Shown here piece by piece: positions 1-5,100 of a stretch of 5,100 bases of DNA; position 1 is the first letter of the stretch, and every line of letters begins with the position of its first letter. The position numbers and the translations under genes were made by a program. Under the pieces are notes generated by a model, which saw only the letters and a program-made list of their open reading frames with translations, made no database searches and was not told the DNA's origin. Source of the stretch: an uncultured Clostridia bacterium (GTDB lineage Bacteria; Bacillota; Clostridia; Lachnospirales; Lachnospiraceae); assembly GCA_946614685.1 (NCBI GenBank), contig CAMOHF010000111.1, forward strand, positions 1 to 5,100. Reading direction: 5' to 3'.

Positions 1-7
1 ACCGGCT

Positions 8-28
8 GTCTGCATCACAGATGCAGAC
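8..28. other. short perfect hairpin, function unknown
   Basis: GTCTGCATC (8-16) and GATGCAGAC (20-28) are perfectly complementary around a 3-base ACA loop. CCG (2-4) could add three pairs with CGG (29-31) across a bulge. No T-run follows on either side, so it does not look like a complete intrinsic terminator, although it could be the tail of an upstream transcription unit cut by the window edge. One frame stays open from position 1 to a TAG at 70-72. That is only 23 codons and it covers the hairpin, so I do not call it a gene end. Confidence 0.45.
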
Positions 29-84
29 CGGACATAGATCATCCCTCGCGCTCCGGCCTAGTTTATCGTTAGAAATGCTGTCCG

Positions 85-224
85 GCACCGACACGTATGC
101 GACTGCATTGCAAGGACAACGTGAGCACGCCGGCGCTTAGCGAGGTTTTTTCGAGCTTAGCGTCCGCTGCGTGTGGAACTTAGCGCAAGCGTGTCCGGCA
201 AGGCAGTCAGCATACGTGAGGTGC
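85..224. repeat. large imperfect palindromic intergenic element with nested hairpin
   Basis: This 140-base stretch folds on itself almost end to end. The outer stem pairs 85-89 with 220-224, then 92-106 with 203-218 (15 pairs, one bulged A at 209), then 108-111 with 198-201, then 114-118 with 192-196: about 29 pairs. Inside, 125-130 pairs with 169-174 (one G.T), 131-133 with 164-166, 134-137 with 159-162 and 139-141 with 155-157. A tandem G.A mismatch and one more G-C pair follow, closing a GTTTTTT loop. The heptamer CTTAGCG occurs three times, at 136-142, 156-162 and 179-185. There is no open frame of note and no terminal T-run, so this is neither a coding region nor an ordinary terminator. 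It resembles dispersed palindromic elements (REP- or MITE-like); a structured RNA is the alternative. The fold is seen directly by hand pairing. The repeat-family assignment is inference. Confidence 0.6.
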
Positions 225-279
225 ATAACAGAATTACAATCATGTGGTAGGTGGAGTGTGTTGCGAGATATGTCTTACC

Positions 280-308
280 TTGACAAAATGCGTAAGATAT
301 GGGATAAT
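280..308 (+). promoter_or_regulatory. sigma-A-type promoter of the transporter gene
   Basis: A consensus -35 box TTGACA (280-285) is followed after exactly 17 bases by GATAAT (303-308), one mismatch from the consensus -10. Transcription should start near 315, giving a leader of about 55 bases before the ATG at 370. It is the best promoter match in the window and suggests substantial basal expression unless it is repressed. Confidence 0.75.
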
Positions 309-311
309 CTC

Positions 312-337
312 CGTTAGTTTAACGCACTAAAGCGTTA
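312..337 (+). promoter_or_regulatory. overlapping inverted repeats at the transporter transcription start
   Basis: CGTTA (312-316) and TAACG (320-324) form one dyad. TAACGC (320-325) and GCGTTA (332-337) form a second dyad sharing the middle half-site. The two are mutually exclusive as RNA hairpins, or could be stacked sites for a repressor just downstream of the -10 box. The arms are short (5 and 6 bp), so chance is possible. No known operator was recognised. Confidence 0.3.
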
Positions 338-369
338 CGCAATAAAGTAAACGAAGAGGAGACAACAAG

Positions 370-1893
370 ATGCTAATCAAGGTTTTGATGCTGGTGGTAT
401 TCTTCGGTGTGATGATCGGAATCGGTCTCTACTGCAGAAAGAACGCCACAGACGTGAATGGTTTTGTACTCGGAGGAAGATCTGTCGGCCCCTGGCTGAC
501 CGCATTTGCTTACGGAACCTCCTATTTTTCTGCGGTAATCTTCATCGGATACGCAGGTCAGTTCGGCTGGAGATTCGGTCTTGCTTCGACTTGGATCGGA
601 CTCGGCAATGCATTTATCGGGTCCCTGCTTCCCTGGCTGATCCTCGGAAGAAGAACGAGAACCATGACGCATTATCTTGATTCCAAGACTATGCCGGAGT
701 TCTTCGGTCAGAGATTTGATTCCAAGTTTTTGAAGATCCTGGCATCCGTGATCGTCTTTGTATTCCTGATTCCTTATACGGCATCTCTTTATAACGGACT
801 TTCCAGAGTCTTCGGTATGGCATTCCATATTGATTACACGGTATGTATCGTTGTGATGGCAATCTTAACCGGTGTATATGTGATCGCAGGCGGATATATG
901 GCAACGGCCATGAACGACTTTATCCAGGGTATTGTCATGCTCTTCGGTATCGTGGCAGTGATCCTTGCGGTGCTTTCTTCTCACGGCGGACTCGTTGCCG
1001 CTACCGGAAAGCTGGCTGAGATCGTTGACACCGAGGTAAGCACCACGCCCGGTATCTTCAATTCCTTCTTCGGACCGGATCCTTTCTTCCTGCTTTGCGT
1101 TGTGATTCTTACATCCTTCGGTACCTGGGGCCTTCCGCAGATGGTGCAGAAATTCTACGCGATCAAGGACACCAAGGCCATTGAAAAGGGTACCATCATC
1201 TCGACGGTATTTGCCATTATCGTGGCAGGCGGATGTTACTTCCTCGGCGGATTCGGACGTCTTACGGATGTCAATGTAGGCGAGCTCGGTTACGATGCGG
1301 TTGTACCTGCCATGCTCGAGAAGTTGCCCGAGGTTCTGATCGCACTTGTCCTGATCCTGGTGCTTTCGGCGTCCATGTCAACGCTTTCCTCACTGGTGCT
1401 TACATCTTCCTCCACGCTGACGCTTGATCTGATCAAGGGAACCGTGGCCAAGAATATGAAAGAGAAGACGCAGGTGCTTTTGATGAGATTTTTCATCGTG
1501 GTATTCATCGCAATCTCAGCGGTGATCGCCGTGATCCAGTACAAGAGCAAGGTAACCTTTATCGCGCAGCTGATGGGTATTTCATGGGGTGCGCTTGCGG
1601 GAGCCTTCCTTGCACCTTATATGCTGTCTCTCTTCTTTAAGGGCATCACCAAGATTGCGGTATTTGTAAACTTCATGTTCAGCTGCATCGTGATGGTTGT
1701 TGAGATGCTTAGGCCCGAGGTATTCCCGAAGGTGCTCGCCAATCCCATCACCTGTGGTGCGTTCTGCATGATCGCGGGCCTTGTCATCGTTCCTGTTGTG
1801 AGCCTTGTTACACCGAAGCCGGATCGTGCGAGAGTGGATGAGATCTTCACCTGCTTCAATGATATGAAAAACGAGAAACCGAAGGAAATCTAA
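370..1893 (+). CDS. sodium:solute symporter family (SSS) transporter, substrate unknown
   Basis: A 507-residue integral membrane protein, the usual length for the SSS (PutP/PanF-like) family, which drives solute uptake with the sodium gradient across the cytoplasmic membrane. By eye there are about 13 membrane segments, near residues 3-21, 41-62, 71-92, 121-140, 155-174, 185-203, 238-258, 275-295, 320-342, 370-390, 398-420, 427-446 and 459-480, then a charged cytoplasmic tail. The family signature around residues 333-353 is clear: SASMSTLSS, then a serine-rich turn and an LTLDL end. Ser337-Thr338 fall where PutP has its sodium-ligating Ser340-Thr341. The stretch AGGYMATAMNDFIQG (173-187) is also typical. 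The second segment (TSYFSAVIFIGYAG) has no acidic residue where PutP has Asp55, so proline is not a safe substrate call; this segment looks more PanF-like. The ATG is preceded by AGGAG (357-361) at 8 bases. The gene stands alone, with its own promoter and terminator. Family assignment is firm; the substrate is not. Confidence 0.93.
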   Translation: MLIKVLMLVVFFGVMIGIGLYCRKNATDVNGFVLGGRSVGPWLTAFAYGTSYFSAVIFIGYAGQFGWRFGLASTWIGLGNAFIGSLLPWLILGRRTRTMTHYLDSKTMPEFFGQRFDSKFLKILASVIVFVFLIPYTASLYNGLSRVFGMAFHIDYTVCIVVMAILTGVYVIAGGYMATAMNDFIQGIVMLFGIVAVILAVLSSHGGLVAATGKLAEIVDTEVSTTPGIFNSFFGPDPFFLLCVVILTSFGTWGLPQMVQKFYAIKDTKAIEKGTIISTVFAIIVAGGCYFLGGFGRLTDVNVGELGYDAVVPAMLEKLPEVLIALVLILVLSASMSTLSSLVLTSSSTLTLDLIKGTVAKNMKEKTQVLLMRFFIVVFIAISAVIAVIQYKSKVTFIAQLMGISWGALAGAFLAPYMLSLFFKGITKIAVFVNFMFSCIVMVVEMLRPEVFPKVLANPITCGAFCMIAGLVIVPVVSLVTPKPDRARVDEIFTCFNDMKNEKPKEI

Positions 1894-1900
1894 TCGGTCA

Positions 1901-1939
1901 AAAAAGATCCGGTCACAATCAATGTGACCGGATCTTTTT
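1901..1939. terminator. bidirectional intrinsic terminator between convergent genes
   Basis: A perfect inverted repeat of 17 bp: arm 1901-1917 and arm 1923-1939 around the loop ATCAA (1918-1922). The GC-bearing core is GATCCGGTCACA, flanked by an A-run on the left and a T-run on the right, so each strand ends its transcript with a hairpin plus U-tract. It begins 7 bases after the transporter stop codon. On the other strand it starts at the stop codon of the small protein, whose TAA (1940-1938) overlaps the end of the repeat. Confidence 0.93.
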
Positions 1940-2225
1940 ATTCGTCTAAGAGTTCGCCCTTGTCATTCACGCGGCTCGGGTCAAAGTCCTCAAGCTCTGT
2001 GTCCTCGGCGGGGTTGTTGTCGAAGAGCAGGGGACCGATATCAAGGTCTACGTTGTCGAGTCTGTTTAAGACCTCGGCGTCCGGATTTCTCGGTACGACT
2101 TCTTCTTTCAGTTTTTCGACTTCTTCTTTGGTAAGTCCCGTCATCAGGACGACCTCGTCCACGTCCACGCGGCCTTTGAGCATACGCTCGGCCACATCGT
2201 ATTTTGCTTTGTTTGTCTTATTCAT
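1938..2225 (-). CDS. small acidic hypothetical protein, co-transcribed with argH
   Basis: A 95-residue soluble protein that I do not recognise as a named family. It starts at ATG 2225-2223 behind GGAGG (2236-2232) at 6 bases, only 14 bases after the argH stop, so it is very probably made from the argH transcript. Residues 9-43 look like two helices, with a pattern of roughly A-x-x-ML-x-G and then a V-V-x-x-TGLTKEEVEKLKEE turn-and-helix. This resembles the short helix-turn-helix-like tail seen at the C-terminus of Rpn/YhgA-type PD-(D/E)XK transposase-family proteins, but the nuclease domain is absent. Residues 49-95 are strongly acidic (16 Asp/Glu against 3 Lys/Arg) and probably poorly ordered. 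The whole protein has 26 acidic and 13 basic residues by my count. No signal peptide, membrane segment or cysteine is present. It is probably a real gene because of its strong ribosome site, tight spacing and shared terminator. Its function is unknown, and a role in arginine metabolism would be a guess from position. Confidence 0.8.
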   Translation of the reverse strand: MNKTNKAKYDVAERMLKGRVDVDEVVLMTGLTKEEVEKLKEEVVPRNPDAEVLNRLDNVDLDIGPLLFDNNPAEDTELEDFDPSRVNDKGELLDE

Positions 2226-2239
2226 GTCAGGCCTCCGTA

Positions 2240-3625
2240 TTAGTTTGCAAGAGATGAGAGATAGGCTTCGTTGGCATCGAGTACCTTCTGCATGGCGGCG
2301 GGTCCCGGTGCGCCGATGGTGTTTCTCTTTTCAACACAGGTGGAAAGAGAGATGGCTTCGTAGATATCCTCTTCGAAGACGGGTGAAATCTCCTTGTAGT
2401 CGGAAAGTGGAAGCTCGTCTAAGGAGATACCGCGCTCGATACAGGTGAGTACGAGTCTGCCGATGATGCCGTGGGCATCACGGAAGGGAACACCGTGATT
2501 CACAAGGTAGTCCGCAGCGTCCGTTGCATTGGTGAAGCCGCCGGTTGCGCTCTGCTTCATGCGGTCCTTGTTGACGCGCATCGTAGCGATCATCTCGGTG
2601 AAAAGTGTGAGACAGGAAGCTACGGTGTCGAGTGCATCGAAGGTAAGCTCCTTGTCTTCCTGCATATCTTTGTTGTAGGCAAGCGGGATTCCCTTCATCG
2701 TCACGAGGATGGAGGTGAGTGCCGCATAGACTCTTCCGGTCTTGCCGCGAACAAGTTCTGCAATGTCCGGATTCTTTTTTTGGGGCATGATGGAGCTGCC
2801 TGTGGAGAATGCGTCGTCGAGTTCGATAAATTTGTATTCGTCCGAGTTCCAGATGATGATCTCCTCGGAGAAGCGGGAGAGGTGCATCATGAGTGTGGAA
2901 GCGGCGGAAAGCGTTTCGATCACGTAATCGCGATCGGAGACGGAATCCATGCTGTTTAAGGTGGGACCGTCAAATTCCATCAGAGAAGCGGTAAGCTCTC
3001 TGTCGAGAGGGTAGGTGGTTCCCGCAAGTGCGCCTGCACCGAGCGGGCAGACATTCATACGCTTCAGGATGTCGGTCAGCCGTCCGTAGTCGCGCTTTGC
3101 CATCTCCATATAGGCGCCCAAGTGGTGCGCAAAGGTAAGAGGCTGGGCTTTCTGGAGATGTGTAAAGCCGGGCATGTAGGTGTGAAGGTGCACCTTCATC
3201 AAACCGTGCAGTGTCTTCATATAAGTAAGGAGGATCTCCTGAAGGCGGTGCAGTTCGTCTCTTACGTAGAGACGCATATCGAGCGCTACCTGATCGTTGC
3301 GTGATCTTCCGGTGTGCAGCTTCTTACCTACGTCGCCGATCCGGTCGATCAGATTGGATTCCACGAAACTGTGTACGTCCTCGCAGGTCTCGTCAATCGC
3401 AAGAGAACCGCTTTCCACGTCGGAGAGGATGCCGGTAAGTCCCTTGATGATCTCGTCTTTTTCCGCGTCTGTCAGGATGCCTGCGGATGCGAGCATGGTG
3501 ACGTGCGCAATACTGCCGCGGATGTCCTGCGGAAGCAGACGCTTGTCAAATGAAATGGATGCATTGAAGTCGTAGACAAATTGGTCGGTTTCCTTGGTGA
3601 AACGACCGCCCCATAATTGTGCCAT
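2240..3625 (-). CDS. argH: argininosuccinate lyase
   Basis: Cytoplasmic enzyme of the fumarase/aspartase superfamily. It splits argininosuccinate into arginine and fumarate, the last step of arginine synthesis, and works as a homotetramer with active sites built from three subunits. From the ATG at 3625 the protein has 461 residues, the normal family length. The N-terminus MAQLWGGRF is typical. The three conserved blocks are present: HTGRSRNDQ (104-112), the [10 protein letters not shown] region with Thr155-His156 (153-162), and the family signature [12 protein letters not shown] (276-287) containing the catalytic serine loop. All expected key residues appear intact. An in-frame TTG at 3652-3650 would add nine residues, but the ribosome site lies inside that extension and homologues begin at MAQLWGG or similar, so the ATG is preferred. 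The partner gene argG, often just upstream of argH, is not here; a chemoreceptor gene diverges instead. The small protein gene follows in the same operon, ending at a strong terminator. Confidence 0.98.
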   Translation of the reverse strand: MAQLWGGRFTKETDQFVYDFNASISFDKRLLPQDIRGSIAHVTMLASAGILTDAEKDEIIKGLTGILSDVESGSLAIDETCEDVHSFVESNLIDRIGDVGKKLHTGRSRNDQVALDMRLYVRDELHRLQEILLTYMKTLHGLMKVHLHTYMPGFTHLQKAQPLTFAHHLGAYMEMAKRDYGRLTDILKRMNVCPLGAGALAGTTYPLDRELTASLMEFDGPTLNSMDSVSDRDYVIETLSAASTLMMHLSRFSEEIIIWNSDEYKFIELDDAFSTGSSIMPQKKNPDIAELVRGKTGRVYAALTSILVTMKGIPLAYNKDMQEDKELTFDALDTVASCLTLFTEMIATMRVNKDRMKQSATGGFTNATDAADYLVNHGVPFRDAHGIIGRLVLTCIERGISLDELPLSDYKEISPVFEEDIYEAISLSTCVEKRNTIGAPGPAAMQKVLDANEAYLSSLAN

Positions 3626-3636
3626 GATATTTGATA

Positions 3637-3642
3637 CTCCTT
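3637..3642 (-). promoter_or_regulatory. argH ribosome binding site, decides the start
   Basis: On the minus strand AAGGAG runs from 3642 to 3637, 11 bases before the ATG at 3625. The spacing is slightly long but usable. It lies within the codons of the longer TTG reading, which has no comparable site ahead of it, and this supports the 461-residue form. Confidence 0.75.
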
Positions 3643-3668
3643 TTTGGTTCAACTAAGTCAACCCATGT

Positions 3669-3698
3669 ATTTTACCATGTTGACGCGTGAAAGGTCAA
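3669..3698 (-). promoter_or_regulatory. argH operon promoter
   Basis: Reading the minus strand, TTGACC (3698-3693) is followed after 18 bases by TAAAAT (3674-3669). A TG one base before the -10 (TGG-TAAAAT) makes it an extended -10 promoter, which compensates for the long spacer. Transcription should begin near 3662, leaving a leader of about 37 bases before the argH ATG. The -35 and spacer are covered by a strong dyad (3677-3701), so repression by occlusion is plausible. Confidence 0.65.
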
Positions 3699-3701
3699 CA
3701 T
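3677..3701. promoter_or_regulatory. candidate operator dyad across the argH promoter
   Basis: ATGTTGAC (3677-3684) and GTCAACAT (3694-3701) are perfect inverted copies 8 bases long with a 9-base gap, so half-site centres lie 17 bases apart, about one and a half helical turns. The dyad covers the argH -35 and most of the spacer. A further GTCAAC sits at 3657-3662, near the expected transcription start, and a related GTTCAAC at 3647-3653. It does not look like an ArgR/ARG box, which carries TGAAT/ATTCA halves. The symmetry is seen; the role as an operator is inferred. Confidence 0.5.
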
Positions 3702-3727
3702 CCGCAGATTCTTGCATCTGAAATGTC

Positions 3728-3742
3728 AATTCTGTCAGAATT
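3728..3742. promoter_or_regulatory. perfect 15-bp palindrome between divergent promoters
   Basis: AATTCTG (3728-3734) and CAGAATT (3736-3742) are exact inverted copies around one central base. A one-base loop cannot close as an RNA hairpin without opening inner pairs, so a DNA-binding dimer site is the likelier reading. It lies about 30 bases upstream of the argH -35 and about 47 bases upstream of the chemoreceptor -10. A weaker dyad, CAGAT/ATCTG, sits next to it at 3705-3720. The regulator is unknown. Confidence 0.4.
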
Positions 3743-3785
3743 TTGTCGTTTGTTTTATATTTTTCTTTATGGATACTCCTAATTA

Positions 3786-3794
3786 TGATATAAT
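3786..3794 (+). promoter_or_regulatory. extended -10 promoter of the chemoreceptor gene
   Basis: TG-A-TATAAT places a perfect -10 hexamer at 3789-3794 behind the extended TG at 3786-3787. There is no convincing TTGACA 17 bases upstream (TTTATG at 3766-3771), which is normal for this promoter class; the region before it is T-rich. Transcription should begin near 3801, about 38 bases before the ATG. A short dyad, TGAAC (3797-3801) and GTTCA (3811-3815), sits over the expected start. I see no sigma-D/FliA-type motif, the sigma factor that often drives chemotaxis genes, so the gene appears to use the housekeeping factor. Confidence 0.65.
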
Positions 3795-3838
3795 ACTGAA
3801 CATGGAGTTAGTTCAATTTATAGTATGGAGGAAAGCCT

Positions 3839-5100
3839 ATGATAAGAAACATGAAAGTAGGAGCAAAACTACTCTTGATGACATTACCGCTCGTAACGCT
3901 CGTGCTTGTTGTGACGATCGTTTCCGGATTGCGTCAGAGGTCGGTATTCAACGATACAAAGGACGTATATCTTGATGAGATCGCCGAGCTTGAGTCGACA
4001 CTGCTTACGGCGGATCGAGATCTTTATCAGGCACAGCTTGCCGTAGAGCAGGCGTTTATGCTCGATGAGGTCGGAAGAGACAAGGCCGATGCAATCGCAT
4101 CATACGAAGAGAATCTTCAGCAGAGCTTAGACAGCGTAAAGAAGATGCAGGAGATTTTCTCCAAGGATAATTATTTTTACACCAAGTATAAGGCTGACGG
4201 GATCGAGCGTACCAACAAGGAGTACGTAGAGCAGTTTGACGCTGATGTTCAGGCCTGGGCTGCTATGTACAACCCGAAGACCGGCGAGGGTGACTTCGAG
4301 AATCAGTTCGGTGCATTTGATACCGCAAGAGAGAATCTGAACAGCATGGAAGACAACCTCGACGCTTATGAGGACTATATCGACAAGCAGTTTGCCGGCA
4401 AGATTCAGTCTGCCGTTGTGACCATGCTTGTGATCGTACTGCTTGTTGCTGCAGTCTGCATCTGCATCACGGTTGTTATGATCAAGTACTTCCTTGAAAG
4501 CATCAAGAAGCTGAATACAGAGATCCGTACACTTGCGGACAAGAACCTCTCATGCGCACCGACCACTACGGTCGCACACGATGAGTTCGGTCAGTTGTCC
4601 AGATCCTCCGAGGAGCTGTTCTACAGCCTGAATGACGTTATCACCAACATTGTGGATTCCTCTACCATCGTTGCGGAGTCCGGCAAGGAGATTTCCGAGT
4701 CCGCGGGCAATGCCAATGCACAGATGAGCTCTATAGCAGATGCCGTAACGGATCTTGCTCATACAGCAACACAGCAGGCGAACGATGTAACAGACATCTC
4801 AGCGAATATGGAAGACCTGAATCGCATGATGGACGACAGCAAGAACGCATCCGATGAACTCGGAAGAGTCAGCACCGAGATCAATGATGTAACCGGTGCC
4901 GGTGTTGAAGAGGTAGAAGAACTTACCAAGATCACAGATGAATCCATGGTATCCTTCAATGAGATCTTCGAACTGATCGAGGGTATCACGGATCGTGCAA
5001 ATCAGATCTCCACCGCATCCAGACTGATCTCCGATATTTCGGAGCAGACCAACCTGCTTTCCTTAAACGCTTCCATCGAGGCAGCGCGTGCCGGTGAGGC
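3839..5100 (+). CDS. methyl-accepting chemotaxis protein, N-terminal 420 residues (cut by window edge)
   Basis: A transmembrane chemoreceptor that senses a ligand outside the cell and controls the CheA kinase through CheW. The ATG at 3839 follows TGGAGG at 7 bases; the frame is open to the window end, giving 420 full codons without a stop. Segment 1 spans about residues 11-31. Residues 32-190 form an extracytoplasmic, mostly helical domain of about 160 residues that fits a four-helix-bundle (4HB/TarH-like) sensor; I see no Cache-type pattern. Segment 2 spans 191-215. A HAMP linker follows to about 268, with the usual DEFGQL element (248-253) but without the common proline just after the membrane. 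The coiled-coil signalling domain then begins. It reaches the hallmark EQTNLLSLNASIEAARAGE (402-420), where ALNAAIEAARAGE is the norm, and is cut just before the hairpin tip. The methylation helices at 270-400 are rich in Glu, Gln, Ala and Ser. The ligand is unknown. It is transcribed away from argH from its own promoter. Confidence 0.96.
   Translation, partial: MIRNMKVGAKLLLMTLPLVTLVLVVTIVSGLRQRSVFNDTKDVYLDEIAELESTLLTADRDLYQAQLAVEQAFMLDEVGRDKADAIASYEENLQQSLDSVKKMQEIFSKDNYFYTKYKADGIERTNKEYVEQFDADVQAWAAMYNPKTGEGDFENQFGAFDTARENLNSMEDNLDAYEDYIDKQFAGKIQSAVVTMLVIVLLVAAVCICITVVMIKYFLESIKKLNTEIRTLADKNLSCAPTTTVAHDEFGQLSRSSEELFYSLNDVITNIVDSSTIVAESGKEISESAGNANAQMSSIADAVTDLAHTATQQANDVTDISANMEDLNRMMDDSKNASDELGRVSTEINDVTGAGVEEVEELTKITDESMVSFNEIFELIEGITDRANQISTASRLISDISEQTNLLSLNASIEAARAGE

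Noticed and set aside
1..72. Open frame from the left edge to a TAG at 70-72, a possible end of an upstream gene
   Set aside because: Only 23 codons, covering a perfect hairpin, with no recognisable protein pattern.
85..224. Folded element as a CRISPR array, tRNA or riboswitch
   Set aside because: There is no regular repeat-spacer pattern and no tRNA arm consensus. It lies upstream of the promoter at 280-308, so it is outside the transporter mRNA leader as I read it.
85..224. Folded element as an intrinsic terminator
   Set aside because: No T-run follows position 224 on the plus strand and none follows position 85 on the minus strand; the only T-run is in the inner loop.
373..904. Minus-strand open frames of 151 and 71 residues opposite the transporter
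   Set aside because: Antisense to a clear SSS-family gene, with composition of a shadow frame and no ribosome site noted.
1233..1859. Short open frames on both strands (64, 86 and 80 residues) inside the transporter gene
   Set aside because: They overlap conserved membrane segments of the real gene and have no family features.
1924..2448. Plus-strand serine-rich frame of 174 residues
   Set aside because: Antisense to the small acidic protein and the end of argH. Its Ser/Arg richness is the complement of Asp/Glu-rich codons, and it begins inside the terminator.
2471..2959. Plus-strand open frame of 162 residues opposite argH
   Set aside because: Shadow of argH, covering its catalytic signature on the other strand; no independent support.
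3626..3652. Longer argH from the in-frame TTG at 3652
   Set aside because: The AAGGAG site lies within the added codons, and family members start at MxxLWGGRF.
3712..3975. Plus-strand open frame of 87 residues across the chemoreceptor promoter
   Set aside because: It covers the palindrome, the -10 box and the start of the chemoreceptor in another frame, and its sequence resembles no protein.
4550..4989. Minus-strand open frames of 70 and 76 residues opposite the chemoreceptor
   Set aside because: Antisense shadows of the HAMP and signalling coiled coil.

Overview
The window reads as a chromosomal segment of a motile, Gram-positive clostridial bacterium, most likely Lachnospiraceae or a close relative. 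This rests on strong GGAGG/AGGAG ribosome binding sites, sigma-A-type promoters (one with an extended -10), roughly balanced base composition, and a CTTAGCG-rich palindromic intergenic element of a style I associate with that family. The taxonomic call is inference; there is no marker gene.

Layout: positions 1-369 hold no supportable gene. They contain a short hairpin (8-28), a large folded palindromic element (85-224) and a good promoter (280-308). That promoter serves a 507-residue sodium:solute symporter-family transporter on the plus strand (370-1893). A strong two-way hairpin terminator (1901-1939) ends this gene and also the operon that converges on it from the right. That operon is on the minus strand: argH, argininosuccinate lyase (3625-2240), then after 14 bases a 95-residue acidic protein of unknown function (2225-1938).

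The 213-base gap 3626-3838 is a divergent control region. It carries an argH promoter with an 8-9-8 dyad across its -35 and spacer, a perfect 15-bp palindrome, and an extended -10 promoter for a methyl-accepting chemotaxis protein on the plus strand. The chemoreceptor gene (from 3839) runs off the right edge just inside its conserved signalling tip.

The genes do not form one pathway. The transporter takes up an unidentified solute, ArgH does the last step of arginine synthesis, and the chemoreceptor senses an unidentified ligand. I see no evidence of a new defence or mobile system. The less ordinary items are the folded element at 85-224, the small protein linked to argH, and the cluster of GTCAAC half-sites around the argH promoter.
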